Numbered from the stretch's first letter, positions 15,193 to 24,260 are shown. The stretch is DNA of 31,298 nt from Candidatus Saccharimonadota bacterium (GCA_007135955.1 SLHW01000049.1:1-31298); one strand, 5' to 3'. The notes: generated by a model from the sequence alone, not told the origin. Numbers and translations are program-made.

Positions 15193-17340
15193 ATGGGAGA
15201 AACAATCAATCCGTTTGGTAAAGACATCATTAAAGTTGAAAAAGAATTTTGTGGTCGAACTCTTAGCCTAGAAGTAGGCCGCGTTGGTTTTCGTAGTTCG
15301 GCATCAGTGATTGTGCGTTACGGAGACACAGTAGTTCTCGGTACGGCTATGGTTGGCGACAAACAAATCCATCACCTAGACTATTTTCCGCTCAGCATTG
15401 ATTATGAAGAAAAAATGTACGCAGCTGGCAAGATCAGTGGTTCGCGCTTCATTAAGCGCGAGGGTCGTCCAAGTGACGATGCGGTCTTAATAGGTCGGCT
15501 TATCGATCGACCAATTCGACCACTCTGGCCCAAAGGCTATCGTTATGAAGCACAGGGAATTGCTACAGTTCTAAGTATGGATCCAGGCTTCCGGCCCGAT
15601 ATGATTGCGATGATTGCCGTAAGTACTGCTTTTCAGCTAACTGGTGCACCGTTTGACGGCCCAGTTGCCGGTGTAAGGGTCGGCATGAACGGTGGCGGAA
15701 ACTACGAAGCATTTATGGGAGCAGGTGAGCTACTTGAAGGGAAGCTTGACCTTGTCGTAGCCGGTACCAAAGATGCAATTATGATGGTAGAAGCTGGTGC
15801 GCGCGAAGCTAGTGAAGATGAAGTGGCTGATGCGCTCGATTTTGCACATAAAGCTATTCAGCCAGCGATCGATCTACAGAATCAACTTGTTGAAAAAGTC
15901 GATGTTGAAGAACAGTCATATGAACTTATTTTACCTAACGAAAAAGTTCAAAAAGATGTCGATGAGTGGCTTGAGGATCGTTTGGGCCAAGGCTTGCGTC
16001 GACCATACCCAGAACGCAATCAATTAATTAAGCGCTTGCGAGACAACTTCCACGAAGCTTTTGCTGAGAAAATCAACCAGGCTGATGACGCCGACTACGA
16101 AGAGGTACGTGACGAATACGATGAGGCCTTCATGAGTGCACTACACAAAGATGTACGCAAAGGTATCGTTGAGCATAACGAGCGTCCTGACGGCCGTAAG
16201 CTAGATGAAATTCGACCACTATCAAGTGAAGTCGGTATTTTGCCACGAGTACACGGGTCGAGCTTGTTTACTCGCGGTGTTACCCAGGCGATGAACATAG
16301 TTACGCTAGCACCACTTAGTTACGCCCAGTTGGTAGATACCATGGAACAAGAAGGTGAGCGACGCTACATGCACCATTACAACGCACCCGGTTGGACAGT
16401 AGGTGAGGTTAAGCGATTAATGGGCCCCGGCCGTCGAGAGATTGGTCACGGCTATCTTGCCGAACGAGCCCTGACAGCAGTTCTGCCGGATGAATCAGAG
16501 TTTCCTTACACTATTCGATCAGTAACCGAAATCATGAGTCAGAACGGCTCAACCTCCATGGCCGCTACTTGTTCAAGTTGTTTAGCGCTTATGGACGCTG
16601 GTGTACCACTGAAGCGGCCAGTCAGCGGTATCGCGATGGGCTTGATGCTTGATGGCGATAAACCATATATCTTAAGCGATATAGCTGACGCAGAAGACTT
16701 TGGTGGAGATATGGACTTTAAGGTGACCGGTACTACTGAAGGTATAACAGCCCTGCAGATGGATATGAAGGTTCATGGATTGTCCCCTGATGTGCTGCGT
16801 GCAGCGCTAATGCAAGGACGAGAGGGTCGGCTAGAGATCCTCGAGCATATGCTTCAAACAATCGCTACTCCGCGGAAAGAGCTCAGCCAGTATGCTCCGC
16901 GGATTGAATCAATCAAGATAAATCCAGAAAAGATCCGCGATATCATAGGTAAGGGTGGAGAAATGATTCAAAGAATCACTGCTGAGACTAATACCGAAAT
17001 AAATATCGAAGACGATGGCACGGTACAAATTGCCAGCCCTGATAAAACTTCGATTGATGCTGCGATTGATTGGATTAAGCAATTAACTGCTGAGCCAGAA
17101 GTGGGCAAGATCTACAATAATTGCCGGGTTGTCTCTGTGCTTGATTTCGGTGCGTTTGTCGAGATAATGCCGGGTAGAGAAGGCCTAGTTCACGTCAGTG
17201 AAATGAAAGAAGAGCGAGTAGAGAAGCCGGGTGATGTTGTCAGCGAAGGCGACACAGTCACTGTTAAGCTTGTAGCAATTGATGATCGTGGACGCCTGCA
17301 ACTCAGCATGAAAGCAGCTGCTCGCGATAGCAAAAAATAG
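15193..17340 (+). CDS. pnp: Polyribonucleotide nucleotidyltransferase (PNPase)
   Basis: Phosphorolytic 3'-5' exoribonuclease. Domain order is complete: first RNase PH domain (about 10-210), helical linker (about 215-310), second catalytic RNase PH domain (about 320-555), KH domain with the GKGG loop (IIGKGGEMIQRI, about 585) and C-terminal S1 domain (about 635-710, VLDFGAFVEIMPGREGLVHVSEM). Catalytic-domain signatures are PRVHGSSLFTRG, HHYNAPGWTVGEVKR, GRREIGHGYLAERAL and SQNGSTSMAATCSS, with the metal and phosphate site in DIADAEDFGGDMDFKVTGT. At 715 aa it is of normal length. AAAGG ends 14 nt before the ATG. It follows rpsO, and its leader is heavily structured. Confidence 0.97.
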   Translation: MGETINPFGKDIIKVEKEFCGRTLSLEVGRVGFRSSASVIVRYGDTVVLGTAMVGDKQIHHLDYFPLSIDYEEKMYAAGKISGSRFIKREGRPSDDAVLIGRLIDRPIRPLWPKGYRYEAQGIATVLSMDPGFRPDMIAMIAVSTAFQLTGAPFDGPVAGVRVGMNGGGNYEAFMGAGELLEGKLDLVVAGTKDAIMMVEAGAREASEDEVADALDFAHKAIQPAIDLQNQLVEKVDVEEQSYELILPNEKVQKDVDEWLEDRLGQGLRRPYPERNQLIKRLRDNFHEAFAEKINQADDADYEEVRDEYDEAFMSALHKDVRKGIVEHNERPDGRKLDEIRPLSSEVGILPRVHGSSLFTRGVTQAMNIVTLAPLSYAQLVDTMEQEGERRYMHHYNAPGWTVGEVKRLMGPGRREIGHGYLAERALTAVLPDESEFPYTIRSVTEIMSQNGSTSMAATCSSCLALMDAGVPLKRPVSGIAMGLMLDGDKPYILSDIADAEDFGGDMDFKVTGTTEGITALQMDMKVHGLSPDVLRAALMQGREGRLEILEHMLQTIATPRKELSQYAPRIESIKINPEKIRDIIGKGGEMIQRITAETNTEINIEDDGTVQIASPDKTSIDAAIDWIKQLTAEPEVGKIYNNCRVVSVLDFGAFVEIMPGREGLVHVSEMKEERVEKPGDVVSEGDTVTVKLVAIDDRGRLQLSMKAAARDSKK

Positions 17341-17353
17341 AGAAAGTAATTAT

Positions 17354-17584
17354 ATGACCCATAAAAAAGGCATTTCCATCGAAACAGTAGAGAATCGCAA
17401 GGCGCTATTAATTAGGCTAGTTCTTGCTGGAGGGTTCGTATATATCTTTGCTTCACTTGCGATTGATTCTGGTAGCTACTGGCATTATTTGTTTACGTTC
17501 GTTTCATTCGGCATAGCAGTAAACGCTATTGGTCGAATTACAAAGGATATTATTCGCCGTCATGGCAAGCACTCTAAAAAATAA
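17354..17584 (+). CDS. Small two-helix membrane protein
   Basis: A 76-aa protein of unknown function. Two hydrophobic segments (about residues 18-37 and 44-62) are separated by a short polar turn, with a basic N-terminus and a Lys/Arg/His-rich C-terminal tail, so both ends are probably cytoplasmic. It starts 13 bp after pnp and its last 23 bp overlap the start of the uracil-DNA glycosylase gene, so it is an operon member. No SD of note. Confidence 0.65.
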   Translation: MTHKKGISIETVENRKALLIRLVLAGGFVYIFASLAIDSGSYWHYLFTFVSFGIAVNAIGRITKDIIRRHGKHSKK

Positions 17585-18173
17585 ATCAGCAGCTCTTGCG
17601 GGTATAGCAGCAGATATCGTTGACTCGGGCACCTGTCCAGAGCTAGCCGCTACCGCTACGCAACTAGTGTTTGGTGATGGCAATTCCAATGCCGAACTGT
17701 TGTTTATCGGCGAAGCCCCTGGCAAGCAGGAAGATAAGCAGGGGCTTCCGTTTGTTGGGGCTGCCGGTAAACTACTCAATCAGCTGCTAGATAGTATTGG
17801 CTTGTCTAGAGATGATGTTTATATCACTAACATCGTGAAATATCGGCCACCCAATAATCGAGATCCGTTGCTAGAAGAAAAAAAGGCTTTTTTGCCTTAC
17901 TTATGGCAACAAATTTCGGTTATACAACCGAAGCTACTAATAACGCTAGGTCGGCATAGTATGGAGTGCTTTTTACCAGGCGCTCTGATTAGTCAGTTGC
18001 ACGGTCAGCCAAAACAGATTGAAGGGCCTGATAGTCAGGAAGCTATTATTGGCTCATTAGTTTTATTACCGCTATATCATCCAGCAGCCGCACTGTATAA
18101 CGGCGGCTTAAGGAAAACGCTATTTGAAGACTTTTCAGCAATACCTGAACTTCTTACAGCAAACAACACGTAA
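17562..18173 (+). CDS. Family 4-type uracil-DNA glycosylase lacking most Fe-S cysteines
   Basis: Removes uracil from DNA. Family 4 motifs are present: [19 protein letters not shown] (about 48-66) with the catalytic loop, [14 protein letters not shown] (about 87-100) and the leucine-loop equivalent LYHPAAAL (about 171-178). Thermophilic and typical family 4 enzymes hold a [4Fe-4S] cluster by four cysteines. Here the first is Ser22, the second is Cys25, the third is Tyr94 (NIVKY for NIVKC) and the fourth is Phe110. The cluster is therefore almost certainly absent. The start at ATG 17562 overlaps the preceding gene by 23 bp. A TTG start 33 bp upstream is in frame but less likely. At 203 aa it is of normal size. 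Confidence 0.88.
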   Translation: MASTLKNKSAALAGIAADIVDSGTCPELAATATQLVFGDGNSNAELLFIGEAPGKQEDKQGLPFVGAAGKLLNQLLDSIGLSRDDVYITNIVKYRPPNNRDPLLEEKKAFLPYLWQQISVIQPKLLITLGRHSMECFLPGALISQLHGQPKQIEGPDSQEAIIGSLVLLPLYHPAAALYNGGLRKTLFEDFSAIPELLTANNT

Positions 18174-18197
18174 CTTATATTCGAAAAAGGAGAATTA

Positions 18198-20312
18198 ATG
18201 AATACATCAAATAAACCCAACAATAATCAACGCCAAGCAAACAACAACGCTGGCGCTAAACAGAAAAAAGGACCGAGCCCAACCCAGAAGAAAACAAATG
18301 GTCAGAATCGATCCAAAAAATCCAACGGCTCAAAGGGTGCTGCAATTCGTGCCCAGCGACGCATGCACGATGACGCTCAGCGAATCATCAACCAATATGC
18401 ATCAGCCCAAGATAATGGTCGACAAGACAAGGGCAGTCAGCCCACAGAGGCTAATCGTCGAGCAAATCAAATCGACGACAGTCCACGACTAAAAATAATC
18501 GGCCTTGGTGGCATGGATGGTGGCGGCAGTAAAAACATGATCCTAGTTGAATACCAGAATGATGCAGTAGTAATGGATTGTGGCAATGACCTAAGTGTTG
18601 ATTTGCCAGGTATTAACTATGGTATTGCCGATGTAACTTATCTAGAAAAAATTAAACACAAGTTACGAGCCTACCTCATTACGCATGGTCACTTAGATCA
18701 CATTGGTGGATTGCCGCATATTGTGCCAAAGCTACCAGCGCCAATTTATGGTTCGAAATTCACGATTGCTCGTGTCCAAGAAGTTTTTAGTAATTTTGGG
18801 CCTCCATTACCCGAGGGTTTTTCGCTCGATACTGTTTCAATGAATGAAGATACTCACGAGCGATTAAAAGTCGGGTCTTTTTTTGTCGAATTAGTTCGCG
18901 TAACACATTCGATTCCAGGAAGTACGGTAATTGTTTTGGATACACCAGTTGGACGAGTGATTAACACAGGAGACTTTCGTTTTGACCCCAATCCACTTGA
19001 TCACGAACGCACCGACACTACTCGTCTAAAAGAACTTGGCGATGAGGGCGTGCTAGCGCTCCTAAGCGAAAGTACTACCACTGAACGACCAGGACGCACG
19101 CCTAGCGAAAGCACAATTGAGCAAAGCTTTGTCGATATCATCGATAGTGCACCTGGTAGGATTTTTGTCGGGGTGTTTTCAACCAACATGAACCGAGTCC
19201 AAATGATTGTTAATGCCGCAGTTCATCATGGCAGAAAAGTTGTCATGGATGGTCGCAGTATGGTTAGCACTCTTGAAATGTCAGTTCGGCACGGCTTCAT
19301 GAAGATTCCAAAAGGCACCTTTGTCCCGATGGCATCAGCCGGCAACATCAAAGACGAAGAACTAATAGTTATCTGTACCGGCTCTCAAGGTGAGCCAAGC
19401 TCAGCATTACAACGGATGAGTAATGGCGAACACCGCCATATTAAACTTAAAGAGCAAGATACGGTTATCTTATCAAGTACACCAATTCCTGAATCGGGTA
19501 ATGACGCACGAATTGGCAATATGGTAGATGACCTTATGCGCAAAGGCGTGCATGTTTTTCGGCACGAAACCTACGAGATTGATGGGTGTGGGCCACTACA
19601 CGTGTCTGGCCACGCTAGTATCGAAGAATACCGTGACATGATACAGATGACCAAGCCAAAGTTTTTTGTGCCAATTTATGGACCATATCGATCCAAGCAG
19701 CGTCATATTGAAATCGCTGTCGAAGAAGGTATTCCGAGGAAAGATACTGTCAATGCCGAGAATGGCGAGGTGATCGAGCTTACCAAAACCAAAATGGAAG
19801 TTACCGGTAAAGTGCCAGTCGGTACCGTATTAGTTGATCAGACGGGGGCGACAGTCAATAGTGTCGTTATTAAAGATCGCCTACTTCTTGCAGAAGAAGG
19901 ATTGGTAGCCGTTATTTTGACAATTGATAAAAAATCATCTCAACTGCTGACGAGTCCAGATATCATCAGTCGCGGATTCATCTATATGCGCGACAATGAA
20001 GAGCTAATGACTGGCTTACGCGCTGAGCTGAAGCGGGCAGTCGCACAGAGGTTTAAACGAGTTGAACTTGATAGGTTCAAGCAAGAGCTAAAAGATCATG
20101 TTGCTCACTATGTTTATGAGCACACGCAAGGTAGCCCGATTGTCATCCCAGTGGTGAATATCGTAAGTGCCGGTAAGCCTCAAGGTGGCAACGGTAAAGA
20201 TAAACAAGCCAAGCAACCCGAAAGAACCGCCGAAGAGATTGCCGCCGAACAACAAAAACGTTTTGAAGAAATGCGTGCCCGACTACTCGGCCAGGACGCC
20301 CGAACAGATTAA
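18198..20312 (+). CDS. rnj: Ribonuclease J
   Basis: Metallo-beta-lactamase/beta-CASP ribonuclease with endo- and 5'-3' exonuclease activity in mRNA decay and rRNA maturation. Residues 1-95 are a disordered Asn/Gln/Lys-rich basic extension. The MBL domain starts at LKIIGLGGMDGGGSKNM, where most family members have LGGlgEIGkNM. Metal ligands are HGHLDH (163-168), H237 and D259. beta-CASP motifs include CTGSQGEPSSAL and SGHAS (H472). The next expected ligand block, commonly PvHGEyR, reads PIYGPYR with Tyr494. The C-terminal RNase J domain runs to about 670, followed by a charged tail. At 704 aa it is longer than the usual 555 because of both tails. A strong SD (AAAAGGAG) lies 6 nt before the ATG. 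It is downstream of pnp, so two major RNases are close together. Confidence 0.94.
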   Translation: MNTSNKPNNNQRQANNNAGAKQKKGPSPTQKKTNGQNRSKKSNGSKGAAIRAQRRMHDDAQRIINQYASAQDNGRQDKGSQPTEANRRANQIDDSPRLKIIGLGGMDGGGSKNMILVEYQNDAVVMDCGNDLSVDLPGINYGIADVTYLEKIKHKLRAYLITHGHLDHIGGLPHIVPKLPAPIYGSKFTIARVQEVFSNFGPPLPEGFSLDTVSMNEDTHERLKVGSFFVELVRVTHSIPGSTVIVLDTPVGRVINTGDFRFDPNPLDHERTDTTRLKELGDEGVLALLSESTTTERPGRTPSESTIEQSFVDIIDSAPGRIFVGVFSTNMNRVQMIVNAAVHHGRKVVMDGRSMVSTLEMSVRHGFMKIPKGTFVPMASAGNIKDEELIVICTGSQGEPSSALQRMSNGEHRHIKLKEQDTVILSSTPIPESGNDARIGNMVDDLMRKGVHVFRHETYEIDGCGPLHVSGHASIEEYRDMIQMTKPKFFVPIYGPYRSKQRHIEIAVEEGIPRKDTVNAENGEVIELTKTKMEVTGKVPVGTVLVDQTGATVNSVVIKDRLLLAEEGLVAVILTIDKKSSQLLTSPDIISRGFIYMRDNEELMTGLRAELKRAVAQRFKRVELDRFKQELKDHVAHYVYEHTQGSPIVIPVVNIVSAGKPQGGNGKDKQAKQPERTAEEIAAEQQKRFEEMRARLLGQDARTD

Positions 20313-20348
20313 GGGAAGACACCAAAGACTAGATGAATGGAACGCGCT

Positions 20349-20383
20349 TTGACAAAAGTTGTAATTTTTGCTATAATTAACTT
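20349..20383 (+). promoter_or_regulatory. Consensus promoter of the 98-aa hypothetical (leaderless)
   Basis: TTGACA (20349-20354), a 17-bp spacer and TATAAT (20372-20377) with TG at 20369-20370: a full consensus extended -10 promoter. The ATG at 20384 follows after 6 bp, which puts the predicted transcription start on the start codon. No SD. Confidence 0.88.
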
Positions 20384-20680
20384 ATGGAAGCAAGTCCAAC
20401 GCCCAGCGAAAGTTCTGAAGCAGCTCTTAAGGAAAACAAACTACTCCTCAAAGAGGCAGGTACAGAAATGCTTGGAGAGCCAGATAAGCTGTTGTTGGGC
20501 TTTATCATAGCCCGCGAAGTTATTATCGATTCCATGCGTGAGGCAGGTGTTCGGCCACCAGTAAAGTCAGATGCTGACGAGACGGCAAAATTAATATATC
20601 AAGCGTATCAGTCAATGTGCAGTAAAATTGATGAAAGGAAAGCAGAGCTTGGATTGCTGCCGCCCCCTTCCCAAGAGTAA
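20384..20680 (+). CDS. Small hypothetical protein
   Basis: A 98-aa soluble protein of unknown function. The first 15 residues are Ser/Pro/Glu-rich and disordered; the rest is probably helical (ALKENKLLLKEAG, LLLGFIIAREVIIDSMREAG, AKLIYQAYQSMCSKIDERKAEL) and ends in a short Pro-rich tail. It is driven by the strongest promoter in the window and lies 27 bp before ftsK, which has its own -10 element, so its expression may be high. I recognise no motif. Confidence 0.65.
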   Translation: MEASPTPSESSEAALKENKLLLKEAGTEMLGEPDKLLLGFIIAREVIIDSMREAGVRPPVKSDADETAKLIYQAYQSMCSKIDERKAELGLLPPPSQE

Positions 20681-20707
20681 GTGATACACGTATAATACAA
20701 AGAAGTT
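20668..20707 (+). promoter_or_regulatory. Promoter of ftsK
   Basis: TTCCCA (20668-20673), a 17-bp spacer and TATAAT (20691-20696). The ATG at 20708 follows after 11 bp, giving a leader of about 5 nt without SD. Confidence 0.6.
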
Positions 20708-22939
20708 ATGGCAAAGAAAAAGAAAAAACAGACTAAAAGAAAAAGCACTTCAAGCAAAGCAGTCAAGGCTACTAAGTCCGATGACAGCGCTTCAACTTTT
20801 TGGCCAATCACTGGTGCAATCATACTGTTGTTAGCTGCGTTTTTGTTGTTGTTGGGTAGCCTTTCGGCCGGAGGGCCACTACCAGAGCAGATGTTCGATG
20901 GTGTTTTCTGGCTGTTCGGTAACGCAGCATACTTTGTGCCAGTTGCCTTGGCTTGCCTAGGTGTCTGGAAGATAAAGGCCGAAGGACACAAAGTACCCCT
21001 GCAGGAATTTGTAAGTATAACCATTTTTTTATGGTTATTTGCTGGCTGGTTGTCGGTGACATTTTCGACTACCGAAGCAATCATTAACGGTGCTACTAAT
21101 GGAAATGGTGGCTATGCCGGAGGATTGCTGGCAAATATTGCCCTACAAGCCTTCAATCGCTTTTCAGCAAGTGTTTTTCTATTTGTTATAAGTGCCATTA
21201 CGCTACTTCTAGCTTTTCGAGTGTCGCCAGCAACTGTATTTCAGTTTGTTGCGAAACATACCGAAAAACTTAAAAAACAACGCGATACTGATTTAGGTGA
21301 CTTAAAGCAAAAAGCCGAAGCAAACGGGTTTAAGTTAAATGAAGGTGTGCCAGTTGAGTATGGTGGCAGTAAAACAGAACCCTCAAAGCAGCGCACTTCT
21401 CTGAAGAACACCGCCAAGAAGTTATCAGAGTCAGAGGATCATGAAGCACTTACCATTGCTTCTGATCCAGATTGGCAGCTACCAGATATAAGCTTGTTAA
21501 ACCAAAAACAAGACAAAGCTGACGCTGGTGACGTAAACGCCAAGGCGGATATTATCAAAAGCTCTTTAGCAAACTTTAACATCGACGTTGGCATGGATGG
21601 AGCTAATATTGGTCCTCGTGTGACACAATATACATTTAAGCCACCAACTGGAGTAAAATTAACGAAAATTACAGCTCTTGAGGATAATTTAGCACTCGAT
21701 CTGGCTGCTACGGCGATTCGAATGGAGGCACCAATACCAGGTCAAAAGCTCGTTGGTATTGAAGTCCCTAATGAAAAGTCTGCTACCGTGCGCTTAAGTA
21801 GTCTTTTACAGTCAAAAGAATGGAAACAGGAACGTGGTAAGCTTGCCTTTGCTGTCGGAAAAGACATATCAGGCAAGGAAATAGTCGCTAACTTAGCAAA
21901 AATGCCACACCTGCTCGTTGCTGGCCAAACCGGCTCAGGTAAATCGGTTATGATCAACTCACTATTAACTAGCTTGATCTATAAAAACAGTCCAGCTGAC
22001 CTAAAGCTTATCTTGGTAGACCCCAAACACGTTGAACTCAGAACTTACAATGATATACCGCACCTTCTCACGCCGGTAATTACCGAACCAGAAAAGGTTA
22101 TCTCAGCTCTCAAGTGGTCTGTTGCTGAGATGGAGCGCCGACTCAAAACCATGTCAGATGCAAACGCTGGCAACATTGATGAGTACAACGATGCCATGAA
22201 AGAGTCCAGCATGCCTTATATCGTTATCGTTATTGATGAGCTATCAGACCTTATGATGATGGCAGCAAGAGATGTCGAGGCCTTGGTTGTTCGTTTGGCA
22301 CAAAAGTCACGAGCTGCTGGTATTCACTTAGTACTGGCAACCCAGCGACCGAGTGTTAATGTAATTACTGGACTAATCAAGGCAAATATTCCGGCACGTA
22401 TCGCGTTTGCGGTTAATAGCCACGTTGACTCTAAGACGATTCTTGATCAAGCTGGTGCCGAAAAATTACTCGGTACTGGCGATATGTTATTTAATACTTC
22501 GGAGATGCCAAAGCCGAAACGAGCTCAGGCACCGCTAATCACCAAGCCAGAAGTAACTAAGGTTACTGAGTTCTTGCGGGAGCAACGACAGGCCGACTAT
22601 GACGACGAAGTAATCAGTCAGTCAGTCCAGTTGAATGGTCGAGGTGGCATGGCAGTAGACTACGGAGCTAATGATGCTAATGATGATATGTACAAGGACG
22701 CAGTTGGTATAGTGATTAACGCTGGCAAGGCAAGTACCAGTATGTTGCAACGTCGCTTACGTATCGGCTATGGCCGTGCTGCTCGACTTATCGAAACCAT
22801 GGAAGAGCAGGGTATTGTTGGACCAGCTGATGGCTCACGACCTCGAGAGGTGCTGGTTTCATCCGTCGAAGAGGTCTTTAACCCAGGCAGCAGCATAGGC
22901 AATGACGACGTTTATGATGATATGCCAGACGAAGACTGA
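20708..22939 (+). CDS. ftsK: DNA translocase FtsK/SpoIIIE
   Basis: Septum-located motor that pumps chromosomal DNA during division. A Lys-rich cytoplasmic start (1-20) is followed by about four membrane segments (about 32-53, 66-87, 102-120 and 155-171) and a linker (about 180-260). The RecA-like motor has Walker A AGQTGSGKSV (about 405-414), Walker B YIVIVIDELSDLMM and the LATQRPSVNVITGLIKANIPARIAF block. The C-terminal gamma winged helix (about 675-735, STSMLQRRLRIGYGRAARLIETME) is the part that reads KOPS/SRS sites in other bacteria. At 743 aa it is a short-linker, SpoIIIE-like form. It is the likely partner of dif-site resolution, but no XerC/D or dif is in the window. Confidence 0.96.
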   Translation: MAKKKKKQTKRKSTSSKAVKATKSDDSASTFWPITGAIILLLAAFLLLLGSLSAGGPLPEQMFDGVFWLFGNAAYFVPVALACLGVWKIKAEGHKVPLQEFVSITIFLWLFAGWLSVTFSTTEAIINGATNGNGGYAGGLLANIALQAFNRFSASVFLFVISAITLLLAFRVSPATVFQFVAKHTEKLKKQRDTDLGDLKQKAEANGFKLNEGVPVEYGGSKTEPSKQRTSLKNTAKKLSESEDHEALTIASDPDWQLPDISLLNQKQDKADAGDVNAKADIIKSSLANFNIDVGMDGANIGPRVTQYTFKPPTGVKLTKITALEDNLALDLAATAIRMEAPIPGQKLVGIEVPNEKSATVRLSSLLQSKEWKQERGKLAFAVGKDISGKEIVANLAKMPHLLVAGQTGSGKSVMINSLLTSLIYKNSPADLKLILVDPKHVELRTYNDIPHLLTPVITEPEKVISALKWSVAEMERRLKTMSDANAGNIDEYNDAMKESSMPYIVIVIDELSDLMMMAARDVEALVVRLAQKSRAAGIHLVLATQRPSVNVITGLIKANIPARIAFAVNSHVDSKTILDQAGAEKLLGTGDMLFNTSEMPKPKRAQAPLITKPEVTKVTEFLREQRQADYDDEVISQSVQLNGRGGMAVDYGANDANDDMYKDAVGIVINAGKASTSMLQRRLRIGYGRAARLIETMEEQGIVGPADGSRPREVLVSSVEEVFNPGSSIGNDDVYDDMPDED

Positions 22940-22942
22940 TAC

Positions 22943-23004
22943 GGTAGGTAAGCTCCTGGCTCTGTTTCAAGGCTTTCATTATGCACAGAGCTACGTCTGC
23001 TACC
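22943..23004 (+). other. Extended inverted repeat downstream of ftsK
   Basis: GGTAG (22943-22947) pairs with CTACC (23000-23004), and inside it either AGCTC (22951-22955) with GAGCT (22988-22992) or GCTCTGT (22959-22965) with ACAGAGC (22985-22991) can form. It may act as an ftsK 3' end, but no U-tract follows. Confidence 0.4.
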
Positions 23005-23005
23005 C

Positions 23006-23034
23006 TTGATTTATAGAGGCGCATAAGGTATAGT
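23006..23034 (+). promoter_or_regulatory. Promoter of the rpsF-ssb-rpsR operon
   Basis: TTGATT (23006-23011), a 17-bp spacer and TATAGT (23029-23034), predicting a start near 23041 and a leader of about 60 nt. The leader can form GCTTACA/TGTAGGC (23053-23059 with 23072-23078, one G-U). Confidence 0.65.
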
Positions 23035-23100
23035 TAATCTGTTAATAGCTCAGCTTACATCAACAATAGAGTGTAGGCACTAAACCAAAGGAGTAATTCT

Positions 23101-23490
23101 ATGCGAGAGTATGAACTAGCAATACTATATCATCCTGATCTAGAGGTTGACCTTACCAAGGCAGAAGAACGTATTGCGACCATTATCAAAAATAACCAAG
23201 GTAAAATCAAGGCAACTGACAACTGGGGGAAGCGAAAACTTGCTTATCCAATTGCCAAGCTAGAACACGCTGTATACGTTTTTTATACAATCGATTTGCC
23301 TGCTGAGCGTGCCCAAAAAGTTGAACAAACGATTAATATCACCGATGAAGTGATTCGCTTTTTATTAGTAAAGATCGACCCGAAAGAAAAAGCAAAAATC
23401 GAAGAAGCTAAGGCTGAAAAAGCCGAAAAAGCTAAGAAGCATGCTGAACGTAGCAGCGAATCAGAAGCTGACAAGAACGAAGAAAAATAA
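23101..23490 (+). CDS. rpsF: Ribosomal protein S6
   Basis: Small-subunit protein S6, which pairs with S18 on 16S rRNA. MREYELAILYHPDLE opens a normal S6, followed by DNWGKRKLAYPIAKLEHAVYVFYTIDLPAE and DEVIRFLLVKID. After residue 98 there is a highly charged Glu/Lys/Ala tail of about 30 residues. AAAGGAG lies 7-8 nt before the ATG. It heads the classical rpsF-ssb-rpsR operon. Confidence 0.96.
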   Translation: MREYELAILYHPDLEVDLTKAEERIATIIKNNQGKIKATDNWGKRKLAYPIAKLEHAVYVFYTIDLPAERAQKVEQTINITDEVIRFLLVKIDPKEKAKIEEAKAEKAEKAKKHAERSSESEADKNEEK

Positions 23491-23532
23491 CGTACAATGT
23501 ATATCAACAATAGGCAACGAGAGGAATAAAAC

Positions 23533-24012
23533 ATGGCACGAAGCGTAAACAACGTAATATTGATGGGAAACCTAACTCGCGATCCAGAGTTGCGCCAAAC
23601 ACCGACTGGCAAAAACGTAACCAACTTTAGCCTAGCGCTCAATAGCGCTTACCGCGATGCGAACGGTGAGTGGCAAGAGGTAACAGATTTTATCGACATC
23701 GTTTGCTGGGGGCCATTAGCCGAGCGAGTTGCACAGTATATGAGCAAGGGTCGACGCTGCGTAGTGCAGGGTCGCTTGCAAAGTCGTAACTGGGAGCAGG
23801 ACGGCCAGAAGCGCACCAAGGTAGAGGTGCTTGCTAATGATGTTACTTTCCTTGATGGTGGTAACCGTGACGAAACCAATTACGGGGGCTCATCTTCAGA
23901 TTCTTCTGATAGCCCATCAAGCCCCAAGAGTTCAGCGCCAAAAAAGAAAGACAATACTAAAACAGAAGAGGCTGATGACGAACCAATTAACCTCGATGAT
24001 ATACCGTTTTAA
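23533..24012 (+). CDS. ssb: Single-stranded DNA-binding protein
   Basis: OB-fold ssDNA-binding protein for replication, recombination and repair. [35 protein letters not shown] is the family signature, followed by [31 protein letters not shown]. After about residue 110 the tail is Ser-, Lys- and Asp-rich and ends in the acidic hydrophobic tip NLDDIPF (canonical DDxPF), which recruits partner proteins. GAGGA lies 7 nt before the ATG. Its stop overlaps an ATG (TAATG) that is in frame with rpsR, though a better rpsR start lies 24 bp downstream. Confidence 0.97.
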   Translation: MARSVNNVILMGNLTRDPELRQTPTGKNVTNFSLALNSAYRDANGEWQEVTDFIDIVCWGPLAERVAQYMSKGRRCVVQGRLQSRNWEQDGQKRTKVEVLANDVTFLDGGNRDETNYGGSSSDSSDSPSSPKSSAPKKKDNTKTEEADDEPINLDDIPF

Positions 24013-24035
24013 TGCATAACAATAGGAGAACTAAA

Positions 24036-24242
24036 GTGGCAAAGATTTTTAAACAACAAACTGATGTACCATACTTTGATTACAAGGATGTAAAGACCCT
24101 GCAACGCTACGTAAATCAATTTGGGCAAATCGAATCTCGAAAAAAGTCCGGACTAAAAGAGCATCAGCAGCGGCGCTTGGCAATAGCAATTAAGCGAGCA
24201 CGACACTTGGCCTTGTTGCCGTTTGTGGTCCGAAACCAGTAA
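24036..24242 (+). CDS. rpsR: Ribosomal protein S18
   Basis: Complete 68-aa S18, partner of S6. It shows [19 protein letters not shown] and the hallmark [22 protein letters not shown]; the usual 'prRiTG' segment is ESRKKSG here. The GTG start at 24036 is chosen because AGGAG (24024-24028) precedes it by 7 nt and the protein then opens MAKIFKQQ, as expected. The in-frame ATG at 24012 would add eight non-homologous residues and has no SD. Confidence 0.95.
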   Translation: MAKIFKQQTDVPYFDYKDVKTLQRYVNQFGQIESRKKSGLKEHQQRRLAIAIKRARHLALLPFVVRNQ

Positions 24243-24247
24243 TTAAT

Positions 24248-24260
24248 TACAATAGTAGCT
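24248..24260 (+). promoter_or_regulatory. -10 element of efp (leaderless)
   Basis: TACAAT at 24248-24253 ends 7 bp before the ATG at 24261, in the 18-bp gap after rpsR. No SD and a weak -35, so efp may be read both from its own start and from the rpsF operon. Confidence 0.5.

Noticed and set aside
23041..23100. S6:S18-binding motif in the rpsF leader
   Set aside because: Only a simple 7-bp stem with a 12-nt loop is seen. I could not find the conserved CCG-containing bulge of the known motif.
24012..24035. rpsR start at ATG 24012 overlapping the ssb stop
   Set aside because: It would add eight residues absent from S18. GTG 24036 has a properly spaced AGGAG and gives the usual MAKxF start.
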